NCBI GenBank assembly: GCA_001664505.1
Contig: CP011806.1
Coordinates: 3,597,385-3,661,384, forward strand
DNA from: Acidobacteria bacterium Mor1
GTDB lineage: Bacteria > Acidobacteriota > Polarisedimenticolia > Polarisedimenticolales > Polarisedimenticolaceae
Direction: 5' to 3'
DNA length: 64,000 nt
The position numbers were made by a program, and so were the translations under genes. This document shows, piece after piece, positions 55,967-64,000 of this stretch; within the stretch, counting starts at the first letter, position 1, and each line of letters opens with the position of its first letter. Below the pieces are notes generated by a model. The model did not search any database. It was not told where the DNA came from and saw only the letters and a program-made list of their open reading frames with translations.

Positions 55967-57029
55967 GCCGCACCTCCCGCGGAAGCGTGAAGTTCCCGGG
56001 AGCAGGCCGCACTCTCTTGCAGCAGCCTTGCCGCGGCGCCCTGATCGATCGCCGCGTTCGCCCGGGCGACACCGTCGGCAACGCCGGCGACCTCGCCGGT
56101 GAGCTGCAGCGCCAGCGCGACGTTGAGCACCAGGGCATCCCGATGGGCACCCTGCTCCCCGTGGAACACCCGGCGCATGGCGTCGGCGTTCTCGGCGGCA
56201 TCGCCGCCGTGCAGATCTTCGGCGCTACAGCGGGCGAACCCGAAGTCCGCCGGATCCTCCCGGCGTTCCTCGACCTGCCCGGGACGTACGTCGAACATCA
56301 CGTAGGGACCGATCGGTGTGGCCTCGTCCCAACCGGGATCCCCGTGGATCACGAAGGCGCGCTCCAACTCCATGCCGGCCAGGGTGTCCGCCATCAAGCG
56401 CGCCGCCTCGAGACTGTAGGCGCCGGTCAACAAGAACGGCGGGCGCGCAGGGTTGACCAGCGGCCCGAGCATGTTGAACACGGTGCGGGTCTTGAGCGCC
56501 CGGCGCACCGGCACCAACGCCTTCATCGCAGGATGGTAGTGAGGAGCCATGAGAAAGGAAAACCCCGAACGGCCCAGGCATGTTCCCGCCGCCGCAGGTT
56601 CCAGGTCCAGACGAAAGCCCAGAGTCTCCAACACGTCGGCGGATCCGGACTTGCTCGAGACCGAGCGGTTGCCGTGCTTCAGCACCGGGACACCGCAGGC
56701 CGCGGCGAGCAGCGCCGAACCGGTGGAGATGTTGACGCTGTGGGATCCGTCGCCGCCGGTGCCGACCACGTCGAGCACCCGCAGGGCCGGGTCGATCTCC
56801 GGCCGCCGGGCCCGCTCCAGCATCGCCTCGGCGAAACCGCGCACTTCCTCGGCGTGCTCCCCCTTGGCCTTGAGCGCCAGCAACAGCTCTCCGGCCGCAT
56901 CGCCCGCGATTTCCTCGTCGGCCAGCGCGTGGAGCAAACGGTGCGCTTCGTCGTAGGCCAGGTGCTCCCCGGCTTCGAGGCGGGCGAGCAGCTTCGCCGC
57001 GAAGGTGCCGCGAGTGCTTTCGTCGCCGC

Positions 57030-57033
<4 letters not shown>
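55963..57033 (-). CDS. trpD: Anthranilate phosphoribosyltransferase TrpD
   Basis: The 356-residue protein has VVGTGGDGSHSVNIST for PRPP, KHGNRSVSSKSGSADVLETLG, and TVFNMLGPLVNPARP. It joins anthranilate to PRPP. The start is GTG 57033, overlapping trpG by 4 bp. In some bacteria it is fused to trpG; here it is separate. Confidence 0.96.
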
Positions 57034-57616
<583 letters not shown>

Positions 57617-57620
<4 letters not shown>

Positions 57621-59059
57621 AGCCCCTCCTCCGCCAACTCCAGGGCAGCCCGCAGCGCCGCGGATTTGGACAACACCTCACGATGTTCATTCTCGGGGAC
57701 GCTGTCCAGCACGACCCCCGCGCCGGCCTGGTAGGCGTAGCGCCCGCCGGAGAAGGTCAGGGTGCGGATGGCGATGGCCTGATCCATGGTCGGACGGCCG
57801 TCGTTGCCGGGATGGCCGAAATAGCCCACCGTTCCGGCGTAAACACCCCGAGCCGCCGGTTCGAGCTCGGCGATCAGCTCGGCAGCCCGGCGCTTGGGCG
57901 CGCCGACGACGGTGCCGGCGGGGAAGGACGCGGCGAACAGGTCGAAGGCGTCCCGGTCGGGCAGCAGCTTGCCCCGCACGCCGCTGACGATGTGCATGAC
58001 GTGGCTGTAGCGCTCGATGGCCCGGTAGGGCCGGACGTGAACACTCCCCGACTCGGCGACGATCCCCAGGTCGTTGCGGGCCAGGTCGACCAGCATCACG
58101 TGCTCCGCCGACTCCTTGGGATCGGCCAGCAGTTCACGTTCGTGGCGCAGGTCCTCTTCTTCGGTGGCACCCCGGGGACGGGTGCCGGCGATCGGCCGCA
58201 ACTCCGCGTCCCGCCCCTGGAGCCGCACCAGCGGTTCGGGGGACGAACCGGCGACCTGCAGATCGTTGAAATCCAGGTAGTACATGTAGGGGGAGGGATT
58301 GATCAGCCGCAGCGCCCGGTACACGGTGAAGGGGTCGAGATCGCATTCACCCTCGTAGCGCAGGGCCAGCACCAGCTGGTAGACGTCGCCGGAGCGAATG
58401 TGTTCCTGAACCCGCTCGACGCCGGCGCGGAACTCATCGGGTTCCAGGCTGCCCACCGGCGGCGCGAAGCGGCCGCCACCCTCGGTGGCCACCGACCCTC
58501 CCTGGAGCAGGCGCCGAACTTCGCGGACCAGGATCCGGCGTTCGGATTCGTCGCCGTCGTGAAGCAATGCGACCCGGCGGCTGGCGTGATCGAAGACCAA
58601 CAGCGACTCGGTGGAGCCGTAGACCGCCTCGGGAGCGCCTCCACGGTCCAGGGGGGGCAACGACTGGAAGCGGCGCACCAGGTCGAACCCGGCAACACCG
58701 ACCAGGCCGCCGGCGAAGGGCAGGTCCGGCACCGCAGGGTTCAGCCGGGGCGCCCGGTCCAGTGCCTCGCGCAGAGCGGCGCAGAAGCCCTCCCGCCCCG
58801 GAGCCAGCGGGCGCTCCTGACCGTCGAAGCGCACCACGTCGCCCGCCAGGCTGACCCGGCGCATGGCGCCGAAGCCGAGGAAGGAATAGCGGCCGAGGCG
58901 GCCCGCCTCGACGGACTCCAGCAGGTAGCGGGGCCGCAATGGACGCAGCTTGAGCCAGGCCGAGACCGGGGTATCCAGGTCGGCGAAGATCTCGAAGGGG
59001 CCGCTGCGGTGCGGAGGTGCTCCCCCGAGACGGCGCTTTTCTTTCGATTTGTCGGTCAT
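57617..59059 (-). CDS. trpE: Anthranilate synthase component I TrpE
   Basis: The 480-residue protein carries the chorismate-binding region (YQLVLALRYEGECD, SPEPLVRLQGRDAELRPIAGTRPRG, VMLVDLARNDLGIV, FPAGTVVGAPKRRAAELI). An N-terminal LLES motif is present, the tryptophan feedback-binding element of TrpE. It is therefore expected to be inhibited by tryptophan, in addition to the attenuation of its transcript. GAGGGAG precedes the ATG. It heads the trp operon. Confidence 0.97.
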
Positions 59060-59181
59060 CGCTCCCTCACGGTTCCGCCCATTCCATCGGCACGGACCCG
59101 CACATTGTGAACCTTGCGTCCTCTGTCTGCGCCTCGAGAACCGTGCGCCTCGGCCTCTGGAGTTCGGGAGCTCGGGACATG

Positions 59182-59215
59182 AAAAAAGCCCACCCCCGGT
59201 TTCTCGGAGGTGGGC
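59182..59215 (-). terminator. trp attenuator terminator
   Basis: On the minus strand GCCCACC (59215-59209), a 14-base loop and GGTGGGC (59194-59188) form the stem, followed by six U (59187-59182). The 5' arm extended, CCACCUCC (59213-59206), can instead pair with GGAGGUGG (59259-59252) at the end of the leader peptide, giving the alternative antiterminator. Confidence 0.9.
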
Positions 59216-59259
59216 TCGGGTTTCTCGGCATCGAAACTCGCGGCTAGAAGGCCACCTCC
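59206..59259 (-). promoter_or_regulatory. trp antiterminator region
   Basis: Perfect 8-bp pairing is available between GGAGGTGG (59259-59252) and CCACCTCC (59213-59206). It includes the last codons of the leader peptide, so a ribosome stalled at the Trp codons (59282-59271) would leave it free and prevent termination. Confidence 0.8.
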
Positions 59260-59336
59260 GTCGGGATGCACCAGCGCCACCAGCCCTGATACTGGGCCGC
59301 GGCGGAGGTCACGGGATGGATATGGCTAGCGCGCAT
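59244..59336 (-). CDS. trpL: trp operon leader peptide TrpL
   Basis: A 30-codon frame, ATG 59336 to TAG 59244, encodes a peptide with three tryptophans in four residues (QGWWRWC, residues 17-23). It lies between a sigma-70 promoter and the attenuator, so it is the sensing peptide. No Shine-Dalgarno is visible. The predicted transcript start is only a few bases before the ATG, so it is probably translated from a leaderless or near-leaderless RNA. Confidence 0.85.
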   Translation of the reverse strand: MRASHIHPVTSAAAQYQGWWRWCIPTEVAF

Positions 59337-59345
59337 CACATGTGT

Positions 59346-59374
59346 AGCGTACGCCGCAGCTGACCGAGCGTCAA
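59346..59374 (-). promoter_or_regulatory. trp operon promoter
   Basis: On the minus strand TTGACG (59374-59369), 17 bp, TACGCT (59351-59346). The -35 matches five of six and the -10 four of six, at ideal spacing. It lies in the short gap after the mnmG stop, so trp is transcribed independently of mnmG. Confidence 0.7.
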
Positions 59375-59395
59375 CCGCGCCCTCCAAATGACGCA

Positions 59396-61303
59396 CTAGG
59401 TGCCGGCGTTCTGCCGGCGGTGCCGCTCAATGTGAGTCGCGAGCAACGACAGCGCCGCCGGAGTCATCCCGTCGATACGGGAAGCCCGGCCCAGATCGGC
59501 AGGGCGCACCCGGTCCAGCTTCTCGACGATCTCGGCGGATAGTCCCGGCAAACCGGTGAAGGTCATCCCTGAGGGGATCTTGATCGCCTCGGCCCGTTCC
59601 AGCTTCTCAACCAACTTGCGTTGGCGCGCCAGGTAGCCGGCGTAGCGCACCGTCTCGGTCACCACACGCAGGTCGGTGGGGCCAAGCGCCGCAAGAGGCG
59701 GACTCAGTTCCGCCAACCGCACCGGATCCATCTCCGGGCGGCGCAGCAGGTCGGCGGTGGACGCGGGAGACTCCAGGCGAATGCCACGGGCGTCGAAAGC
59801 CGTGCGTGTCTCGGCGTCCGGCTTGAAGCGTTCGACGGCGAGTTCGGCGATGGTCCCGTCCAATCGCTTCCAACGCTCCGCCGAGGCCGCAGCACGATCC
59901 GCATCGAGCAAACCGATGCGGGCGCCGTGCGGGGAGAGCCGCCGGGTGGCGGTATCGATCCCCAGCAGCAGCCGGAACTCCGCCCGGGAGGTGAACATCC
60001 GGTAGGGTTCCGAGGTGCCCCGGGTCACCAGGTCGTCGATCAGCACGCCGAGATAGGCTTCTTCGCGGCCGAGCACCAGCGGTTCCTCGCCGCGCACCGC
60101 AAGGGCCGCGTTGATCCCGGCCATCAGGCCCAGGCCCGCGGCTTCTTCGTAGCCGGTGGTGCCGTTGATCTGTCCGGCCAGATACAGACCGGCGACCCGC
60201 TTGGTCTCGAGGGTCGGCGTCAGCTCGGTGGGATCGACGTAGTCGTACTCCACCGCGTAGCCCGGCCGCACGATCTCACAGTCCTCGAGCCCCTTGACCG
60301 CACGCACCATCTGCAACTGCACGTCGGCGGGAAGCGACGTGGAGAAGCCGTTGAGGTAGATCAGATCGGAGTTCAAACCCTCGGGTTCGATGTAGAGGGT
60401 GTGTTCGTTGCGGTCGGAAAAGCGGTAGACCTTGTCTTCAAGGGACGGGCAGTAGCGCGGGCCGCGGACGTTGATCTTGCCGGTGAACATCGGCGACTTG
60501 TCCAGGTTGGCCATCACCAACGCGTGGACGTCCGGGTTGGTGTAGGCCACGTGGCAGTCGACCTGGGGCAGCTTGATCTCCCGGGTCACATCGGAAAAGA
60601 ACGTCGGCGTTTCGTCGGCGGGGTGCACCTCGAAACGGGAGACGTCGACGGTGTTCTTGTCGAGCCGGGGGGGCGTACCGGTCTTGAAGCGTTCCAGCCG
60701 GAAGCCGAGATCGCGCAGGGCGTCGGAAAGATTGTTCGCCGGCTTCTCGCCGACCCGTCCGCCGGGAGTCGCCTCGAGCCCCATGTGCATCAGGCCGCGC
60801 AGGAAGGTGCCGGTGGTCATCACCACGCGCGAGGCGATCAGCGTGCGCCCGTCCCCGAGCTTCACGCCGGTGATCCGGCCGGCGCCGGGGTTGTCGTCGA
60901 CGAGTAGGTCGGCGGCTTCCCCTTCGATCAAGGTCAGGTTCGCCTCGTCGCGAATCTGTGCCTGCATCGCGGCGGGATAGAGGTCCTTGTCCTGCTGGGC
61001 CCGGGGACCGCGCACCGCGGGGCCGCGGCTCTGGTTGAGTAGCTTGAAGTGAATGCCGCAGGCGTCGGCCTGGATCCCCATTTCGCCGCCCAGGGCATCG
61101 AGCTCCCGCACCAGGTGGCCCTTGGCCAGTCCACCGATGGCCGGGTTGCAGGAGAGCCGGGCGACGGCGTCCGCCTTGAGGGTGACCATCGCCGTGGCAC
61201 AGCCCATCCGCGCAGCGGCAAGCGCCGCCTCGCAACCGGCGTGGCCGCCGCCGATCACCACCACATCAAAGGTGGTCGGCGTATCTGGAGATGAGTCGCT
61301 CAT
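59396..61303 (-). CDS. mnmG: tRNA uridine-34 carboxymethylaminomethyl synthesis protein MnmG
   Basis: The 635-residue protein has the FAD-binding [20 protein letters not shown], the GidA signatures [20 protein letters not shown] and [20 protein letters not shown], and a helical C-terminus. With MnmE it modifies the wobble uridine of several tRNAs. mnmE lies just upstream on the same strand, 178 bp away across repeat elements. Confidence 0.97.
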   Translation of the reverse strand: MSDSSPDTPTTFDVVVIGGGHAGCEAALAAARMGCATAMVTLKADAVARLSCNPAIGGLAKGHLVRELDALGGEMGIQADACGIHFKLLNQSRGPAVRGPRAQQDKDLYPAAMQAQIRDEANLTLIEGEAADLLVDDNPGAGRITGVKLGDGRTLIASRVVMTTGTFLRGLMHMGLEATPGGRVGEKPANNLSDALRDLGFRLERFKTGTPPRLDKNTVDVSRFEVHPADETPTFFSDVTREIKLPQVDCHVAYTNPDVHALVMANLDKSPMFTGKINVRGPRYCPSLEDKVYRFSDRNEHTLYIEPEGLNSDLIYLNGFSTSLPADVQLQMVRAVKGLEDCEIVRPGYAVEYDYVDPTELTPTLETKRVAGLYLAGQINGTTGYEEAAGLGLMAGINAALAVRGEEPLVLGREEAYLGVLIDDLVTRGTSEPYRMFTSRAEFRLLLGIDTATRRLSPHGARIGLLDADRAAASAERWKRLDGTIAELAVERFKPDAETRTAFDARGIRLESPASTADLLRRPEMDPVRLAELSPPLAALGPTDLRVVTETVRYAGYLARQRKLVEKLERAEAIKIPSGMTFTGLPGLSAEIVEKLDRVRPADLGRASRIDGMTPAALSLLATHIERHRRQNAGT

Positions 61304-61318
61304 ACGATGCCTTGCCTG

Positions 61319-61357
61319 CCCTGAGCCCTGTCGAAGGGCCCTGAGCCTGCCGAAGGG
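61319..61357. repeat. Paired CCCTGAGC...CGAAGGG repeat elements
   Basis: CCCTGAGCCCTGTCGAAGGG (61319-61338) is followed immediately by CCCTGAGCCTGCCGAAGGG (61339-61357). This belongs to a type of short dispersed imperfect palindrome common in intergenic DNA of several phyla. A related sequence occurs at 46887-46914. It lies in the mnmE-mnmG gap, which otherwise holds nothing recognised. Confidence 0.75.
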
Positions 61358-61481
61358 TCGGGGGTCGAAAGGCCCGTGCGGGCCAAACGCAGGAGTAGCA
61401 GGAGTTTACGTCCAGCGCATCAGCGCGGCAGGACCCGTCCACCCTCATGCGAAAACAAGGCGAACACAGAACCTGTTCGCG

Positions 61482-62900
61482 CTACTTCCCGATGCAAAAA
61501 GTGCTGAAGATCCGGCCCAACAGGTCCTCGGTGCCGAACTCGCCGGTGATCTCACCGAGGGCCGCCACGGCGGTGCGCACGTCCTCCAGGGCGACCTCCT
61601 CGGTCAGCCCGCCCCGCAGCGCATCCCCCGCCGACTTCAGACTCGCCGCGCAGCGGGTCAGGGCATCGGCGTGGCGGGCGTCGGTCAGCAGCGGGTCCTC
61701 CAGCACCGGGCCCTCGTGGAGCAGTCCGAGCAGCTCCCGGCGCAGCCGGTCGAGCCCCTCGCCGCTCAGCGCCGAGACCCGGACCGTGGTCAGCGCGGTG
61801 GCGGGCATGCGCAGCTTGGGCGGCAGATCGCACTTGTTGACGGCGACCAGCGTGCGGCCGACGCCGGAGACCGACGCTTCGGCCAACGCCTGCTCCTCGT
61901 CCTCTTCAATCGACCGCGCGTTGTCGAGCACCAGCAGGCTGATGTCCGCCTCGGCCCGGGCAGCCTCGGCCCGCCGCACCCCTTCCTGTTCGATCGGGTC
62001 GGCGGTCTTCCGCAAACCGGCGGTGTCGACCAGCCGCAGGGGAATGCCGTCGAGGTCGATCACCTCTTCCAGGGTGTCCCGGGTGGTGCCCGGCGTGTCG
62101 GTCACGATCGCCCGTTCCCGGGTCAGCAGTCGGTTGAACAACGACGACTTGCCGGCGTTGGGTTTGCCCACGATGGCCAGGGTCGCGCCCTCGCGTACCA
62201 ACCGCCCGCCGCGATACTGAGCGAGCAGACCGGCGCAGCCGTCGGCGACCCGGTCGATCCCGGTCTGGAGTTGCGCCACGGTCAGGTGGGTCTCGCTCTC
62301 GTCGACGAACTCGACGGCGGCTTCACCACGCGCGATCAGGTCCTCGAGCTCTTCGCGCAGCGGAGCCAACGCCCGGGAGAGCGCACCCTCGGCCTGGGCG
62401 AAGGCGACCCGGGCCTGGGCCTTGGTCTGGGCGTCGATCAGATCGCGCACCCCTTCGGCCGAGGCGAGATCGAGCCGGCCGTTGCGCAGCGCGCGATAGG
62501 TGAATTCTCCGGGGCCGGCCGCGCGAGCGCCGAACTCCAGCGCCGCGGCGACCAGTTCTCCGAGCACTGCAGGGCTGCCGTGAGCCCAGAGTTCGACGGT
62601 GGACTCACCGGTGAACGAGCGACCCCGATCGAAGCGAATCAGATAGCCGTGGTCGATCTCTTCACCGGTGCGGCCGAGAAAGCGGCCGAACTGGGCGTGG
62701 CCGGCGACGAAACGCTCCTCGAGCTGTTCCCGCATCTCGGGGGCCGCCGAGGCGATCGCGGTGGGCCGCCGGGCCCGGGCGGGAGTGAAGAGGCTGCGGG
62801 CGATGGTCTCGGCGTCGAGACCGCTCAGGCGCACACAGCCGACGCCGCCCCTGCCGGGAGGGGTCGCCACCGCCACGATGGTCTCGGCGGGATCGTGCAT
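61482..62900 (-). CDS. mnmE: tRNA modification GTPase MnmE
   Basis: The 472-residue protein has an N-terminal folate-binding domain (TIVAVATPPGRGGVGCVRLSG), helical arms and a G domain (GKPNAGKSSLFNRLLTRERA, VTDTPGTTRDT, VNKCDL). It ends in the catalytic motif FCIGK. It partners MnmG. Confidence 0.97.
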   Translation of the reverse strand: MHDPAETIVAVATPPGRGGVGCVRLSGLDAETIARSLFTPARARRPTAIASAAPEMREQLEERFVAGHAQFGRFLGRTGEEIDHGYLIRFDRGRSFTGESTVELWAHGSPAVLGELVAAALEFGARAAGPGEFTYRALRNGRLDLASAEGVRDLIDAQTKAQARVAFAQAEGALSRALAPLREELEDLIARGEAAVEFVDESETHLTVAQLQTGIDRVADGCAGLLAQYRGGRLVREGATLAIVGKPNAGKSSLFNRLLTRERAIVTDTPGTTRDTLEEVIDLDGIPLRLVDTAGLRKTADPIEQEGVRRAEAARAEADISLLVLDNARSIEEDEEQALAEASVSGVGRTLVAVNKCDLPPKLRMPATALTTVRVSALSGEGLDRLRRELLGLLHEGPVLEDPLLTDARHADALTRCAASLKSAGDALRGGLTEEVALEDVRTAVAALGEITGEFGTEDLLGRIFSTFCIGK

Positions 62901-62950
62901 GGTCGGCTCGCGCTACGGCGTCGCGGCCGCAGCTTCATGAGGAGTACGGG

Positions 62951-64000
62951 CTAGCGGGAGGGGCGATCCTCTTCGGCCCCGTCCTCGAAGTCATCGTCGT
63001 AGTCGTCGCCGCCGTCAGAGTCGCTGTCCGAATGGCCGTCGGCGGAATCGGCGCGCAGGTCACCGTTGTCCCCACCGTCGAGGTCATCGCCCAGATCGTC
63101 CCTGGCCTCGACCCCCTCGCCGTTTCCGTCAAAGCCGTCGCCGTCGACCTCGTCGTCGAACTGGGGCCGGGTGCGGGGCATATCCTCACGGGTCGAGGTC
63201 AGCAGTTGATCGTGCTCCGGCGGCGCTGCGTCATCGCGCCGAGTCTCGCGATCACGGGCGCGATCACCGTCCCGTTCGCCGCGACGGCGGCGAGAGCGGC
63301 GGGGCATCACCTTGATGCGCTTGTGGAAGCCGTCCCCTTCGCTGCGGGTGGTGACCCCTCTCATCGGGCGAATGGTCATGTGCACCAGGCGGCGCTCGTA
63401 GGGATTCATCGCGTCGAGCCGCACCGCCTTGCCCTCGTCGATCACCCGGCGGGCGACCTCCTCGGCCATGGCGATGATCTCCTCGTCGCGAGCCTCGTCA
63501 TCCCCTTCACCGTCGCCGTCCCGCACCACTAGGATGCGGCCGCTGTCGGGCCAGGTGCGACGGGCCATGCGGTTCAACACAAACTGCACTGAGCGCACGA
63601 ACTCGCCGTCACCGTCGCGCAGGGATTCGAGATCCTCTCCCGACAGCACCAGCCGTGAACCGGCCGACTTGCGGTACTCACCCTGCACGTCCAACTCGAG
63701 TTCCATCAGGCCGAACATCTTCTGCAGGGTGCCTTCCAGGTCGTCCATGAATTCCGGACGCTCATCGGGTTCGCCCAGCGGTTCGGGACGGGGACGACGG
63801 CGGGACCGGTCGCCCCGGTCGCGACGACGGCGACCCTCGCCGGAACCTTCCCGGCGGCCTCCGCGCTCTTCGCCGGAACCACGGCGGCCACGGCCGCGGC
63901 GACCACGGCCGCGACGGCGACGCTCTCCACGACCCCCGCGCCGGGATTCACCGTCGGCGCCGTCGTCGTCCCGGGGTTCCTCGCCCGCTTCGGAGGCGGC
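62951..64000 (-). CDS. khpB: KhpB/Jag-like KH-R3H RNA-binding protein (5' end outside window)
   Basis: The frame is open to the right edge, so about 349 C-terminal residues are visible; methionine 63748 is internal. Visible from the edge are an acidic start, a long Arg/Gly-rich stretch (RRGGRGERRRRGRG and similar), a KH-like domain (SAGSRLVLSGEDLESLRDGD, GEFVRSVQFVLNRMARRTW), an R3H domain (NPYERRLVHMTIRPMRGVTTRSEGDGFHKRI, in part), a basic patch, and a 70-residue Asp/Glu/Gly-rich tail. KhpB binds RNA and affects growth and division in Gram-positive bacteria. Its position before mnmE near the origin is standard. Confidence 0.85.
   Translation of the reverse strand, partial: AASEAGEEPRDDDGADGESRRGGRGERRRRGRGRRGRGRRGSGEERGGRREGSGEGRRRRDRGDRSRRRPRPEPLGEPDERPEFMDDLEGTLQKMFGLMELELDVQGEYRKSAGSRLVLSGEDLESLRDGDGEFVRSVQFVLNRMARRTWPDSGRILVVRDGDGEGDDEARDEEIIAMAEEVARRVIDEGKAVRLDAMNPYERRLVHMTIRPMRGVTTRSEGDGFHKRIKVMPRRSRRRRGERDGDRARDRETRRDDAAPPEHDQLLTSTREDMPRTRPQFDDEVDGDGFDGNGEGVEARDDLGDDLDGGDNGDLRADSADGHSDSDSDGGDDYDDDFEDGAEEDRPSR

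Overview
This is a GC-rich, densely packed chromosome segment from a motile diderm bacterium. Flagellar P- and L-ring genes (flgI, flgH), SurA/PrsA-type periplasmic chaperones and several lipoproteins indicate an outer membrane. The MglA-type GTPase, the N-terminally extended Hfq-like protein and the general gene content suggest Acidobacteriota or a neighbouring deep phylum, but that placement is an inference. Three parS sites beside parAB, with khpB (jag), mnmE, mnmG and rsmG, put the window near the chromosomal origin; oriC, dnaA, rpmH, rnpA and yidC probably lie just beyond the right edge.

Positions 1-19.2 kb are a flagellar cluster: flhB(partial)-flhA-flhF-flhG-fliA-fliM-fliN, two small unrecognised membrane proteins, flgF-flgG-flgA-flgH-flgI-flgJ, then flgM-flgN-flgK-flgL-fliW-csrA, and motA-motB-fliL. 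Most joints are 4-bp stop/start overlaps. Four sequences match the sigma-28 (FliA) promoter in the form T(A/C)AA-N15-GCCGATA(A/G). They lie before flgM, before motA, before an uncharacterised 94-aa gene divergent from motA, and before an operon encoding an MglA-GAF GTPase and a response regulator. That makes the last two candidate new members of the late flagellar regulon.

Positions 19.2-36.5 kb are mixed: the GTPase/response-regulator operon; an HTH-TPR regulator followed by a short secreted-peptide gene (an RRNPP-like arrangement); a SurA-like/DsbA-like thiol protein; trmFO-xerC-suhB; an Hfq-like protein; two SurA/PrsA-type chaperones; mfd; a PIN/Phd toxin-antitoxin pair; a polyprenyl-phosphate-type glycosyltransferase; and a LivJ-type binding lipoprotein. 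Positions 36.5-41.5 kb hold the F1 half of ATP synthase (atpHAGDC) without the Fo genes.

Positions 41.5-44.1 kb hold a cluster of four 18-bp palindromes, parB, parA and three parS sites. Positions 44.1-52.3 kb are accessory: a lipoprotein built of Trp nonapeptide repeats, a Ysc84-like protein, an HTTM-like membrane pair, a repeat/VWA protein, a BtrH-like protein, rsmG, and a less GC-rich lipoprotein/DUF4279-like pair. Positions 52.3-59.4 kb are a complete tryptophan operon, trpE-G-D-C-F-BA, in which trpB and trpA are fused into one reading frame. It is preceded by a classical attenuator with a 30-codon leader peptide containing Trp-Trp-Arg-Trp. The right end carries mnmG, mnmE and the 3' part of a khpB-like gene with Arg/Gly-rich and acidic disordered regions.
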